From the NCBI GenBank assembly GCA_963793335.1, contig CAWBZS010000016.1, positions 62,001 through 126,000 on the forward strand: a stretch of 64,000 nt of DNA, read 5' to 3'. This stretch comes from Sva-07 sp963793335. GTDB lineage: Bacteria > Actinomycetota > Acidimicrobiia > Acidimicrobiales > Ilumatobacteraceae. Below the pieces are notes generated by a model that saw only the letters and a list, made by a program, of their open reading frames with translations, did not search any database and was not told the DNA's origin. Positions 16,452 through 25,257 of the stretch are shown here, in pieces (position 1 is the first letter of the stretch; every line of letters begins with the position of its first letter). Both the position numbers and the translations under genes were made by a program.

Positions 16452-19400
16452 TCAACTGAGCTGTGCGCGCACCTGGACGAGCGCCGCCGACCAGTCGTCG
16501 ATCGGAATCTGGTCGGCGGGACCGCGCGGGGAACAGCGCACGAGGATGCCACCGATGATCGGCTCGCCGATCGCCGTGCCGAGGGCGGCGCCGTAGGCCG
16601 CCAACTGGAGGCGATACCTCCCGACCCGTTCGGTGGTCTCCGCGGGTCCCGACCACTGGTCGGTCTTGTAGTCGACGATGACGAGACCGTCGGGAGATCG
16701 CACGAGGAGGTCGACGTAGCCCTCGAGCACCCGGCCGCCGACCGGTGCGGCGACGAAGAGTTCCCGCCAGTGTTCGGCGCCCTCGACGACGCTCCGGACG
16801 ATCGGTGCACTCAGCGCCGAGCGAGCCAGCGCCGCGACCTGCTGCTCGAGCCCGATGACGCCCTCCGCCGCGCACTGCGAACGTGCGAGGTTGTCGACGT
16901 CGTGGCCGGTGTCGAGGTCGCAGAATTGCAGCACACCGTGAACGGCTCGACCGATGCTGGTGCCGTAGCGGCCCCGTTGCCAGGGAGGCAGTTCGACGTT
17001 CACCGGTCGTTTGTCGAGGCCGGGATCGTCGAGTTCGTGGCGCTCGTCGGTGCCTGCGAGCTCTTCCGACAGGCGAGTTGCGGCGATTCCGCTGCGCCGT
17101 GAAGCGGAATCGAACACTCGGTTCCGCTCGCGTCGCCACTCGTCGACGTCGGTCCAGTCGAGTCGCGCGTTCGCGGACGCTGCGGGAGGGAGCGGCCGGA
17201 GCTGCGCAGCGATGGTGTGGGCGCCCGACGACTCATCGGTGGCTCCGGCGGCCCAGAGCAGTTCTGCTGACGTCAACGGTCCCCAGTCGTCATAGTTCGC
17301 GTTCGCCTTCGTCGGGACGCCTCGGTGCAGCGACACGACCAGATGGTCGACGGCGCGAGTGCAGGCGACGTAGAGGAGGCGGCGGCGCTCGGCATCGCCC
17401 ATCTGCTCGTCGATCGGCTGATGAGCGACGAAGACGCCGTCATCTCCCCGACCGGCCAGCATCCAGGTGTCGTTCGCCCAGACGACGCCGTTGGTGACGG
17501 CCCGCTTCGGTTTCGTGGTGAGTCCGGCAACGATCGTGATCGGGAATTCGAGACCCTTCGCGGCATGAATCGTCATCACCCGGACGGCGTCGTGGTCGTG
17601 CTCCGGCAGGATCGTGTCGGACAGTCGGCTCTCGGCGGCTTGCAGGCGAGCCCAGCGCAGATATCTGCGCAGGCCGTGCCCGCCGGCGTCGGCCCAGGCT
17701 CGTGCCTGCTCGATGACGTATCGCAGCCGCCGCCAGACGTCGCGGGCATCCGTGTCGTCCGCGGCCATGTCGAACATCCGACGTTCGTCGGCAACTGCGG
17801 CGAGCAGATCGGCCACTGCGGTGGTGTGGGTTCGTTCGGCCACCGACCGGAGGTGAGCGATCGCGGCCGCCACCGGATGCTCGGCGAGTCCGTCGGCTGG
17901 TGGTGCCCAGAGGTGCCAGGTGCCGCCGTGCTGCTTCCAGTGCCACAGTTCGACATCGCTGCATCCGTACAGCGGGCTGCGCAGCGCCTCCACGAGAGCG
18001 AGCGTGTCGGTCGGGTCGTCAGCCGCACGAATCGCGAGGAGGAGCTGGCGGATCTCGGTGGTGGCGTAGACGACCGAGGAGTTCTCGGCGCGGTAGGAGA
18101 GCCCCGCCGAGCGGAGCTCGGCCTCGAGCGCTGGCAGTGAGATGCGAGTGGGGAGCAGGATGCAGATGTCGCCGGCGCGACAGGGGCGCAGGCGTTTGGT
18201 CTCCGTGTCGACCACGGGCCAACCGTCGGCCAAGGCGGTCGACACCACCGCGGCCACATCGGTCGCCTCCCGCAGGCGGAGTGTGTCGGCAGCACCCATC
18301 TCGCGGTTGCGCTGATTGGTGGCGAGGTCGTCGTGGCGATCGGTGCCGAGCACGGTCACCGTGCCGTGTTCGAGCAGTGCCGGTGCCCGGCACGGATCGA
18401 GCGGTGCAAAGGCTGGTTGGGCATCGAGCTCGAACGTGATCAACCGACCGAACACCGCGTTGGCGAAGTCGATGACTGCACGGGTCGACCGGAAGTTGGC
18501 CGACAACCGGACGTCGTCGGCGCCGACCTGATCGGACGCTCGGAGGTATTGGGCGATGTCGGCACGGCGGAACCGGTAGATCGACTGCTTGGGGTCGCCG
18601 ACGATGAACAGTCGACCTGCGATCGGTCGGAGATCGCGCCACGATCGGCCGTCGACCGGCACCTGAGCGGGGTCGTCCGGCGGTGCGGTGAGACGAACGG
18701 CGATTTCGAGCTGTAGTGGATCTGTGTCCTGGAACTCGTCGAGCAGAATGCGCTGATAGCGGTCGTGCAGCTGGCGACGGATCGGCGATCGCTCGGTGAC
18801 GAGGCGTCGAGCGAGCACGAGCAGATCGTGGAACTCGAGCTGCCCGGCGCTGGCGCGCGCGGTGGCGCCGTCGAGCACGAAACGACCGACGACGGCGCCG
18901 AGCAGCAGCCGTCGATGCTGCTTGACCTGCTCGAGCAACCGCTGCGCCAGACGGCCCAGTTCGACCTCGTTGGCACGCAACGCATCGAGCAGCTCGCCAC
19001 CGGTGGGACCGAACTCCCTGACCCACTTGGCATTCGCTCCGGGCAGACGGGTTCGTTGGTGCCAGCCGCCGAACCTGTCGGCGAGGGAGTGGAGCGCTTC
19101 GAGGCGGGTACGCAGGCTCTCGCTCGCCAGGCCGGCGGCGCCGAGCGCGATCTCGGCGAGCGTGTCGACTTGCGTGTCGTGCGCTGGAACAGGTGTCCCG
19201 ACGATTCGGGCAGCCCGGGCCTGGAGCACCCCGAGGTCGATGTCCAGTGGTCCGGGGTCGTCGAGTTCGACACGATCGTGGACCAGGTCCCAGTTGGCCC
19301 TGAAGTCGTCGGCCATGCGCCGCGCCCCTCGGTCGATGCCGAATCCATCGAACTCGCAGAGTTCGACGAGTGCTCGTCCCCCCGCGATGAGGCCGCCCGC

Positions 19401-19853
19401 AGGCTCGGCGGAATCGAGCAGTCGATCGAGCAGTTCGTTCCACTGCTCTTCGAACTGGAGACCGCTCTCGAGTTCGTCGAGGACGGTGAAGCCTGGTGGC
19501 AGCCCGGCGTCGATCGGGAAATCGAACAGGATCCGCCTGGCGAACGAGTGCAACGTGCCGATCGGAGCGTGGTCGAGCCGATCGAGCGCCTCGTGGCAAC
19601 GGGGATCCGAGTCGGCCTCGAGGAGCTCACGGGTCCGGCTCCGCAACTCGGCAGCGGCCTTCTCCGTGAAAGTGATGGCGGCGATGGACGTGATTGGGAT
19701 GTCGGAGCGGACGAGGTTGACGATCCGGGCCACGAGTGCGGTGGTCTTGCCGGCACCGGCACCTGCCTCGACGAACAGCGTCGTGGTGAGATCGGTGCTG
19801 ATACGCCGACGATCGGCGAGATCGGGAGGTGTTGCGATGGCGGGCGAGGTCAT
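16452..19853 (-). CDS. AddA/RecB-type helicase-nuclease (UvrD helicase plus PD-(D/E)XK nuclease)
   Basis: The 1133-residue protein is the helicase-nuclease subunit of an AddAB-like end-resection enzyme for double-strand break repair. Walker A is EAGAGAGKTT (29-38). Other helicase motifs follow: ILLDEFQDTDP near 370, FIVGDPKQSIYRFRRADI, VMTIHAAKGLEFP near 760 and LLYVACTRA. The C-terminal nuclease shows GYVDLLV, VDYKTD near 1060 and RLQLAAYGAAL. The ATG overlaps the stop of the upstream nuclease gene (ATGA), so the two are coupled. Adjacent helicase/nuclease pairs in other Actinomycetota include AdnAB; the non-helicase look of the partner favours an AddAB label. The long upstream extension of this frame is not part of it. 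Confidence 0.88.
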   Translation of the reverse strand: MTSPAIATPPDLADRRRISTDLTTTLFVEAGAGAGKTTALVARIVNLVRSDIPITSIAAITFTEKAAAELRSRTRELLEADSDPRCHEALDRLDHAPIGTLHSFARRILFDFPIDAGLPPGFTVLDELESGLQFEEQWNELLDRLLDSAEPAGGLIAGGRALVELCEFDGFGIDRGARRMADDFRANWDLVHDRVELDDPGPLDIDLGVLQARAARIVGTPVPAHDTQVDTLAEIALGAAGLASESLRTRLEALHSLADRFGGWHQRTRLPGANAKWVREFGPTGGELLDALRANEVELGRLAQRLLEQVKQHRRLLLGAVVGRFVLDGATARASAGQLEFHDLLVLARRLVTERSPIRRQLHDRYQRILLDEFQDTDPLQLEIAVRLTAPPDDPAQVPVDGRSWRDLRPIAGRLFIVGDPKQSIYRFRRADIAQYLRASDQVGADDVRLSANFRSTRAVIDFANAVFGRLITFELDAQPAFAPLDPCRAPALLEHGTVTVLGTDRHDDLATNQRNREMGAADTLRLREATDVAAVVSTALADGWPVVDTETKRLRPCRAGDICILLPTRISLPALEAELRSAGLSYRAENSSVVYATTEIRQLLLAIRAADDPTDTLALVEALRSPLYGCSDVELWHWKQHGGTWHLWAPPADGLAEHPVAAAIAHLRSVAERTHTTAVADLLAAVADERRMFDMAADDTDARDVWRRLRYVIEQARAWADAGGHGLRRYLRWARLQAAESRLSDTILPEHDHDAVRVMTIHAAKGLEFPITIVAGLTTKPKRAVTNGVVWANDTWMLAGRGDDGVFVAHQPIDEQMGDAERRRLLYVACTRAVDHLVVSLHRGVPTKANANYDDWGPLTSAELLWAAGATDESSGAHTIAAQLRPLPPAASANARLDWTDVDEWRRERNRVFDSASRRSGIAATRLSEELAGTDERHELDDPGLDKRPVNVELPPWQRGRYGTSIGRAVHGVLQFCDLDTGHDVDNLARSQCAAEGVIGLEQQVAALARSALSAPIVRSVVEGAEHWRELFVAAPVGGRVLEGYVDLLVRSPDGLVIVDYKTDQWSGPAETTERVGRYRLQLAAYGAALGTAIGEPIIGGILVRCSPRGPADQIPIDDWSAALVQVRAQLS

Positions 19854-22820
19854 GTCGCAGCGGCCCCTGCCGCGCCGGCGGTCGAGTCGTCGACCGACGA
19901 GGGAGGGCCGAACCATGGGCCCACTCGAGGATCGTGGCGCTTGCGTTCCCACTCGCTCCAGCGATCGGAGGTGCCGAGACCGTCGGGTTCGCAGTACCAG
20001 CAGGAGATGAAGAACCGCCAGCCGGGTCGTTCCGGCAGGTTCGGAAACCACCCGGTCTCGATGCCGGCCACCACGTGCGCCATCGTCTCGCTGACTGCAC
20101 GATCGACCGCAGGCGTGACCAGGAAACCGGGCCGCTCGTAGTCGCCCTTGCGGAGCAGTCCGTACTCGGCGAGCACCGGGGTGTGCTCGTCGCCGAATCG
20201 TGATCGGGCAGCGGCGGCGTAGCTGGGCAGCTGGAACAGTGTGGCGCCGGCGGTCGGATCGCTGCTCGACAGGTCCTTGTACTTCTGTTTGCTCCCCGAC
20301 TTGTGGTCGGTGACCACGAGCGTGCCGTCTCGTGTGCGGTCGACGCGGTCGACGGTGCCGCGCAGCGCGAGACGTCGACCGTCGGGCAGTGCGATCGACA
20401 CGTCGTCGTCGGCGCCGAACCGCATTTCCGATGCGAGGACGGTCGACCCGCGCTGGATCACCAGTTCGCTGTCGCGATCGAGCCAGGCGAACAGGTCGGC
20501 GAGCATGCGAGTTCGTTCGTCTGCCCAGAACGCCGGGCGTCCCGTCCGGCCGCGACGTTCGGTGTGCTCGCAGACCTCGTCGAAACAGGCTGCCAGTGCC
20601 GTGCGATGGTCCGCAGACCATCCAGACGGACCGGGCTGGGGGAGTGTGCCGTCGACGACGGAGCGGTGGAAGAGGTCGAGCGCCGCATGGTGGGCGGTGC
20701 CGCGGTCTCGTGCGGTGATACTGATCTCGTCGCCTGGCTCCTCGACCGGCTCGACGTCGAGGAGGTATCGAGCGAAGTAGGCGTGGGGGCAACTGGACCA
20801 CGCCTCCAACCGGCTCGGGGACACGACGCCGTCGAGTCGCGGAACCGCCACGCCCGACAGGTCGCCGTCGAACACGGTCAGGTCGCTCGACGCCCTCGCA
20901 GCCCGTAGCTGCTCACCACGTGTGCGAACGAGGTCGTCGGCGGTCGATGTCGCCACACCACCAGCGAGGTTGCGCAGGCGGTGTTCGCTGGCGCTGACCG
21001 GGAACTCGGTGGCCACCAACCCGGCATGATGCGACGCAATCGTGCGTTGTCGATCGGCCCACGGCTCGGCCCACCTCGACAGCTCGGCGGTCGAGGTCGC
21101 TCGGAGATCGCCACGCGGCGCCGTGAGTGTGACGGTGCTGGTGGCGATGGTGGCCAACAGCAGACGGTGGAGCCGCGCCGTGCGGGAGTCGGCGCTGGGG
21201 AGGCCGGCGAGCGCGCGGTCGGTCTCGGAGAGCAACGGATCGCTCGTGGGGCGCGGAGGAAGCACGCCTTCGGCTGCGCCCAGCACGATCGTGATGTCGA
21301 CGTCGAGGCCCATCGAGCCTCCGAGCGGTGCGACGGTGACACCGTGACCGACGCGGCCCCGACGGTTCGCGGCGGTGTCGAGCTCGGCTTCGAGTGTCGT
21401 GCGGAACCGGTGGCGCGTCACCGGATCGCTGACGGGGTCGAGGTGTCCGAGGCGGTCGAGACATGCGGTGAGCGCCTCGTAGGCGCGGTACTCGGACTCG
21501 CCGAGCGCATCGACCACGCGTGCGCCGAAGCGCTGATCGATCTGGTGGTGGCACCAGTCGGTCCAGTCGGCCCAGGGCTTCGTGGCCGATGGATGCCCGA
21601 GGTCGTCGCGTCAGCGCGGTGACGAATGCTCGCAGGGCGTTCGCGTCGCCGCCCCAGCGGTTGCTCGAGCGGAGCGCTCCCAGGCGACGATCCCAGTCGG
21701 CATCTCGGACCACGCCGGCCTCCCGACTGACTCGTTCCCACGATGCGGTCGCGACGAACTCCCCGTTGCCGTCGCGGAGCGGAACATCGGCGAGCAGGTC
21801 GAAGAGGCTGCTGCGGCGGAGCCCGCGGCGGTCGACGTCGAGGAGATCGAGGAGGAAGCGCGGGACCAAACGCTCGGCGAGCGTCACTCCCGGTCGCCCG
21901 TTCCAGGGGATGTCGGCCGCGCCGAGATGATGTTCGACGAGGCGTGCGTACGGGCGCTGGGTGGGCCACAGCACCGCAATGCGTTCGAATGGCACGCCGG
22001 CGCGCGCGGCAGCGACCACCAGCCGGGTGGCCTCGCGAACCTCCTCGTCGGCATCGGTGGTCGACACGATCGAGACCGAGCGAGTCGGCGGGCGACTCGC
22101 TGCGGTGGTGGTCGTCGGTGCCAGCGACTCGAGCAACGAGCGGGCGTCGGCGTCCGCGGCATCGTCGCCGGTGAGCTGTGCGATCATGCGCACGTCGACC
22201 CGCTCGCCCAGCGCCCGCACGAAGCGCATGGCGAGGCCCGACAGTTCGTCGGGGAGGTACACCATGACGTGCTGGAGACCGTTCGGGCCGGACTCCGCCA
22301 CCGAGGCCGCAGCTCCGGCGAACAGGTCGGCCTCGTCGTACCAGTCATCGGCGAGCGCCTCGGTGATCGCGGTGCTGATGCGAACCACGTGCCGCCCGCG
22401 CGATGACCGCTCGGCGAGGCGCTGCACGCTGGCGGGTTCGGCGAGGCGGAGCTCGTTGTGAGCATCACGTAACGCAACCACAGTGGACGGGTGGGTGGCG
22501 ACCGACCGGAATGGGCCGGGATCGAGCTCGAGGATCGACGCGATGGTGAGATCGATGACCGGCGTCGACACCGGCGACCGGCCGGCTGCGGCGAGTCGTG
22601 GCCCGGCGATGAGTTCCGCGAGTCGGTTCAACGTGACCATGTCGACACCGGCAACGCCCACGCTGCGCCCGAGCGCCCGACGCGTCATCACCCCGCAGAT
22701 GTTGGTCGGCACCGCTACGGTCACCGGGGCGAGCGCGTCGCCGCCCTTGGCCGAGGCGATGACCGCGGCCAATGCAGAGAGCGCCTGCTGGGGAGCAACC
22801 AGTGTTGCGGAGATCGGCAC
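19850..22820 (-). pseudogene. AddB-like PD-(D/E)XK nuclease gene split by a +1 frameshift
   Basis: Two overlapping minus-strand frames together encode one protein of about 989 residues. The first (GTG 22820 to about 21609, 404 codons) is the N-terminal helicase-like part without a recognisable Walker A; the second (21607 to 19850) carries the rest. The second part holds WADWTDWCHHQIDQRFG, SRLEAWSSCPHAYFARYLL, the nuclease motif VTDHKSGSKQKYKDL, FQLPSYAAAAR and a CWYC pair that may help bind an Fe-S cluster. Skipping one base at about 21608 joins ...FVTALT to DDLGHPSATKPW. It may be a sequence error, a recent mutation or, less likely, programmed shifting. Confidence 0.75.
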
Positions 22821-22827
22821 CCCACCG

Positions 22828-22833
22828 ATGGTA
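22828..22833 (-). promoter_or_regulatory. Candidate -10 element (TACCAT) for the AddB-like gene
   Basis: On the minus strand TACCAT ends 7 nt before the GTG at 22820, so the helicase-nuclease operon may be leaderless. Confidence 0.4.
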
Positions 22834-22915
22834 GGGACCGGGTGTCGCAGAGTTGTTGGTGCGGCCGAAGCGTGGCCATGCAGCAGCCCGCCCAGCGCGA
22901 CGATTTGGGCAGCGA

Positions 22916-22921
22916 TACGGT
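22916..22921 (+). promoter_or_regulatory. Candidate -10 element (TACGGT)
   Basis: TACGGT ends 6 nt before the ATG at 22928, supporting this start over the longer upstream frame. Confidence 0.45.
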
Positions 22922-22927
22922 GTGGCG

Positions 22928-23611
22928 ATGGAGCTCACCGCCGAAGCATGTCGTGTGCTCGGCTGTCTGATCGAGAAGCGGGCGACCACCCCTGACCAGT
23001 ATCCGCTCTCGACCAACGCACTCGTCAGCGCGTGCAATCAGAAGTCGAACCGTGAGCCGATCGTCGAGTACTCCGAACGGGTCGTGATGGACACGACGCT
23101 CCTGCTGCGACGCGAGGGTCTGGCACGCATGAACAGCAGCGGTCGCACCGACAAGCACCGTCACATCCTCGACGACGCGCTCGGGCTCGATCGGGACGAG
23201 TTGGCGGTGCTGGCGGTGATGATGCTTCGCGGCCCGCAGTCGGCGAGTGAACTCAAGGCCCGCACCGAACGGTATCCGACCTCGCACGGCACCGGATTCG
23301 GGTCGGTCGACGACATCGAGGCCGTGCTGGAGCGACTGGCCGACGGTGTCGATCCGGTGGCGGTGAACATCGGGCGAGCGTCGGGGCAGAGCCAGGACCG
23401 CTGGGCGCATCTGCTCGGCGACGGAGCGCCCAACGTCCACACTGCGCTTGCTGCCACCGATGCGGAGTCGAGCGCAGCGGCCAGACCCCCTGATGTCGGC
23501 CAATCGCTGGCACAACGCGTTGCCGACCTCGAGGCCCGGCTCGCAGCGTTGGAGTCGGCGCTCGGCGTGGCGTCGGAGAGGCCTGATCGGACCGGCACGT
23601 CGCTCGACTGA
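22928..23611 (+). CDS. YceH/UPF0502 (DUF480) family protein
   Basis: The 227-residue protein begins MELTAEACRVLGCLIEKRATTPDQYPLSTNAL, followed by ACNQKSNREPIVEY, which is the hallmark of the YceH/DUF480 family. It is built of two winged-helix-like repeats. The C-terminal 30 residues form a short coiled coil (QSLAQRVADLEARLAALESAL). Its biochemical role is not established. It is divergent from the AddB-like gene (107 bp apart) and followed by an acetyltransferase 22 nt downstream with its own candidate promoter. Confidence 0.85.
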   Translation: MELTAEACRVLGCLIEKRATTPDQYPLSTNALVSACNQKSNREPIVEYSERVVMDTTLLLRREGLARMNSSGRTDKHRHILDDALGLDRDELAVLAVMMLRGPQSASELKARTERYPTSHGTGFGSVDDIEAVLERLADGVDPVAVNIGRASGQSQDRWAHLLGDGAPNVHTALAATDAESSAAARPPDVGQSLAQRVADLEARLAALESALGVASERPDRTGTSLD

Positions 23612-23621
23612 GCTGGCGGCG

Positions 23622-23627
23622 TACGGT
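23622..23627 (+). promoter_or_regulatory. Candidate -10 element (TACGGT) for the GNAT gene
   Basis: TACGGT ends 6 nt before the ATG at 23634. It is the same hexamer and spacing as for the preceding gene. Confidence 0.45.
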
Positions 23628-23633
23628 TGTCGC

Positions 23634-24209
23634 ATGATCGTGCGTCGAGCTGTGCCCGCAGATCGAACGGCGCTGTGTGTGACGGCGATGCGTGCGTTCG
23701 TCGACGACCCGGTGATGCGGTGGCTGTATCCGGAGGACGAGGTGTTCCTCGAGCCAGGCGGAGAGGTGTTGCGCGGCGCCATGACCGGCTGGATCGGCCT
23801 CGGTGAGGTGTGGTGCACCGATGACGGAGCCGGCGCAGCGATCTGGATTCCGCCAGGGCGACCGGAGATCGACGCCACGGTCGAGCCCCCACCGGCGCCG
23901 CCGCCAGCGGACCGATTGGAGCGCTTCGCCATCCTCGGGCCGCTGATGGAGCAGCACACGCCGGCCGAGCCGCACTGGTACCTCCAGCTCTTGGCGACCC
24001 ATCCGGACTGGCAGCGCCGCGGCATCGGGGCCGCGCTCATGAACGTGATGTTCGAGCGGGCCGACGCCGAGGGGCTGGCCTGCTATCTCGAGACGGAGAC
24101 CGTCGAGAACGTCGCCTACTACCGCCGCCACGGTTTCGAGGTGCGCTCGGAGTGGGACGTGCCCACCGGCCCGCACATGTGGGGAATGCTCCGCAGCGTC
24201 CGCCCCTGA
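23634..24209 (+). CDS. GNAT-family N-acetyltransferase
   Basis: The 191-residue protein has the acetyl-CoA-binding motif A as WYLQLLATHPDWQRRGIGAALM (Q/R-x-x-G-x-A variant) and motif B as CYLETETVENVAYYRRHGFEV. Proteins of this size acetylate small amines or antibiotics or act in resistance, but the substrate cannot be told. A Pro-rich loop (EPPPAPPPADR) sits in the middle. The gene runs into a large perfect hairpin shared with the convergent rpe. Confidence 0.85.
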   Translation: MIVRRAVPADRTALCVTAMRAFVDDPVMRWLYPEDEVFLEPGGEVLRGAMTGWIGLGEVWCTDDGAGAAIWIPPGRPEIDATVEPPPAPPPADRLERFAILGPLMEQHTPAEPHWYLQLLATHPDWQRRGIGAALMNVMFERADAEGLACYLETETVENVAYYRRHGFEVRSEWDVPTGPHMWGMLRSVRP

Positions 24210-24210
24210 C

Positions 24211-24261
24211 CGTTCTCGTGAACTCGTGCCGGAATAGTTCCCGCACGAGTTCACGAGAACG
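24211..24261. terminator. Perfect 19-bp hairpin between convergent GNAT gene and rpe
   Basis: The arms 24211-24229 and 24243-24261 are exact reverse complements (CGTTCTCGTGAACTCGTGC on the left). Inside, GGAA and TTCC pair again over a TAG loop after one C-C mismatch. It sits between two convergent genes (stops at 24209 and 24268), so a bidirectional terminator is the likely role. It has no T-run in either direction, and its size is far above the usual terminator stem. Confidence 0.65.
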
Positions 24262-24267
24262 GGGTGG

Positions 24268-24954
24268 TCAGGTGGGGCGTGCCGCTTCGGCGCGAGCGCG
24301 CAGGTCGGTCACGGCGTGCTCGAGCCCTTCCGGATCGCGGTACAGCGCGCTGCCGGCGATCAGCACGTTGGCGCCGGCCGCCGCCGCGTCAGCGATCGTG
24401 GCGGGACCGATGCCCCCATCGACCTCGAGGTCGACGGTGTCGGCGAGACCTGCGGCATCGATCATCGATCGGATCTCGGCGATCTTCGGTTCCATCGTCG
24501 GGATGTAGGCCTGACCGCCGAAGCCGGGGTTGACGGTCATCACCAGCACCAGGTCGACGAGGTCGAGCACGTGGGCGATCGCCGACGCAGGCGTGGCCGG
24601 GTTGAGCGCCACCGCTGCATTGGCGCCGAGGTCGTTGATGTTGCCGAGCGTGCGGTGCAGGTGCGTGCATGCCTCGGCATGCACGATCAGCCGCGAACAG
24701 CCGGCGTCGATGTACTGCTTCGCCATCACGTCGGGCGTGGAGACCATGAGGTGGGCCTCGAACGGCACGGACGTGTGCGGGCGAGCCGACGAGATGACGT
24801 CGGGGCCGAAGGTGAGGTTCGGGACGAACTGGCCGTCCATCACGTCCCATTGGATCAGGTCGACACCGGCGGCTTCGAGCGCCGCGACCTCCTCGCCCAG
24901 CCGGGAGAAGTCGGCGGGGAGTACGGACGGAGCGATCTGGATCGGGCGACTCAT
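24268..24954 (-). CDS. rpe: Ribulose-phosphate 3-epimerase
   Basis: Rpe interconverts ribulose-5-P and xylulose-5-P in the pentose phosphate pathway. The 228-residue barrel has all hallmarks: QIAPSVLPADFSRLGEEV at the N-terminus, IQWDVMDGQFVPNLTFGP (metal-binding His replaced in the usual HxDxMDG by WDVMDG), EAHLMV, VMTVNPGFGGQAYIP and LEVDGGIGPATI. The residue before the DVMDG core being Trp rather than His is worth noting, since that His is a metal ligand in many Rpe. On the minus strand TAGGTT precedes the ATG by 9 nt. Confidence 0.92.
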   Translation of the reverse strand: MSRPIQIAPSVLPADFSRLGEEVAALEAAGVDLIQWDVMDGQFVPNLTFGPDVISSARPHTSVPFEAHLMVSTPDVMAKQYIDAGCSRLIVHAEACTHLHRTLGNINDLGANAAVALNPATPASAIAHVLDLVDLVLVMTVNPGFGGQAYIPTMEPKIAEIRSMIDAAGLADTVDLEVDGGIGPATIADAAAAGANVLIAGSALYRDPEGLEHAVTDLRARAEAARPT

Positions 24955-24963
24955 CGCTGGAGG

Positions 24964-24969
24964 AACCTA
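24964..24969 (-). promoter_or_regulatory. Candidate -10 element (TAGGTT) for rpe
   Basis: TAGGTT on the minus strand ends 9 nt before the rpe ATG and overlaps the stop codon of the small upstream gene. Confidence 0.4.
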
Positions 24970-25200
24970 GCCGCCGGAGCCGGCCTCCGGATCGTTCGAT
25001 GCGTCGGCATCTGCGGCGTGCTCCCAGGCGGTGTCGGCCTCGTCCCAGTCCTCGTTGCGTTCTTCGGCGTGCTGCTTCCAGTTCTCGGCATCGGATTTCG
25101 ATGCGTAGGGCCCCAGGACGTGGTCGAAGGAGCCGCGCTCGGAGGCGTGCACGGCGATCTTGCGGTTGAGGTCCCAGTACCAGTCGCTGTCGCTGCTCAT
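24967..25200 (-). CDS. Small conserved acidic protein (77 residues) with GPY motif
   Basis: The product reads MSSDSDWYWDLNRKIAVHASERG, then HVLGPYASKSDAENWKQHAEERNEDWDEADTAW in order, with an acidic Ala/Asp tail. The W-Y-W-D-L start, a GPY turn, an EA-containing helix and a WD-x-x-D-x-x-W ending resemble a family of short actinobacterial proteins of unknown role (from memory). No signal or membrane segment. It lies 12 nt upstream of rpe on the same strand and may be cotranscribed with it; the divergent RNA methyltransferase gene starts 57 bp away. Confidence 0.7.
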   Translation of the reverse strand: MSSDSDWYWDLNRKIAVHASERGSFDHVLGPYASKSDAENWKQHAEERNEDWDEADTAWEHAADADASNDPEAGSGG

Positions 25201-25245
25201 GGTCCCCAGTCTCGCGCGTGATGGCGTAGTGGAAACGGCTCGCCG

Positions 25246-25251
25246 TACGCT
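25246..25251 (+). promoter_or_regulatory. Candidate -10 element (TACGCT)
   Basis: TACGCT ends 6 nt before the ATG of the TrmA/RumA-family gene. Confidence 0.45.
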
Positions 25252-25257
25252 GGCAGG

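Noticed and set aside
19854..20801. N-terminal extension of the AddA-like protein by about 316 residues
   Set aside because: It lies over the AddB-like nuclease domain in another frame; the ATGA overlap at 19853 gives the natural start.
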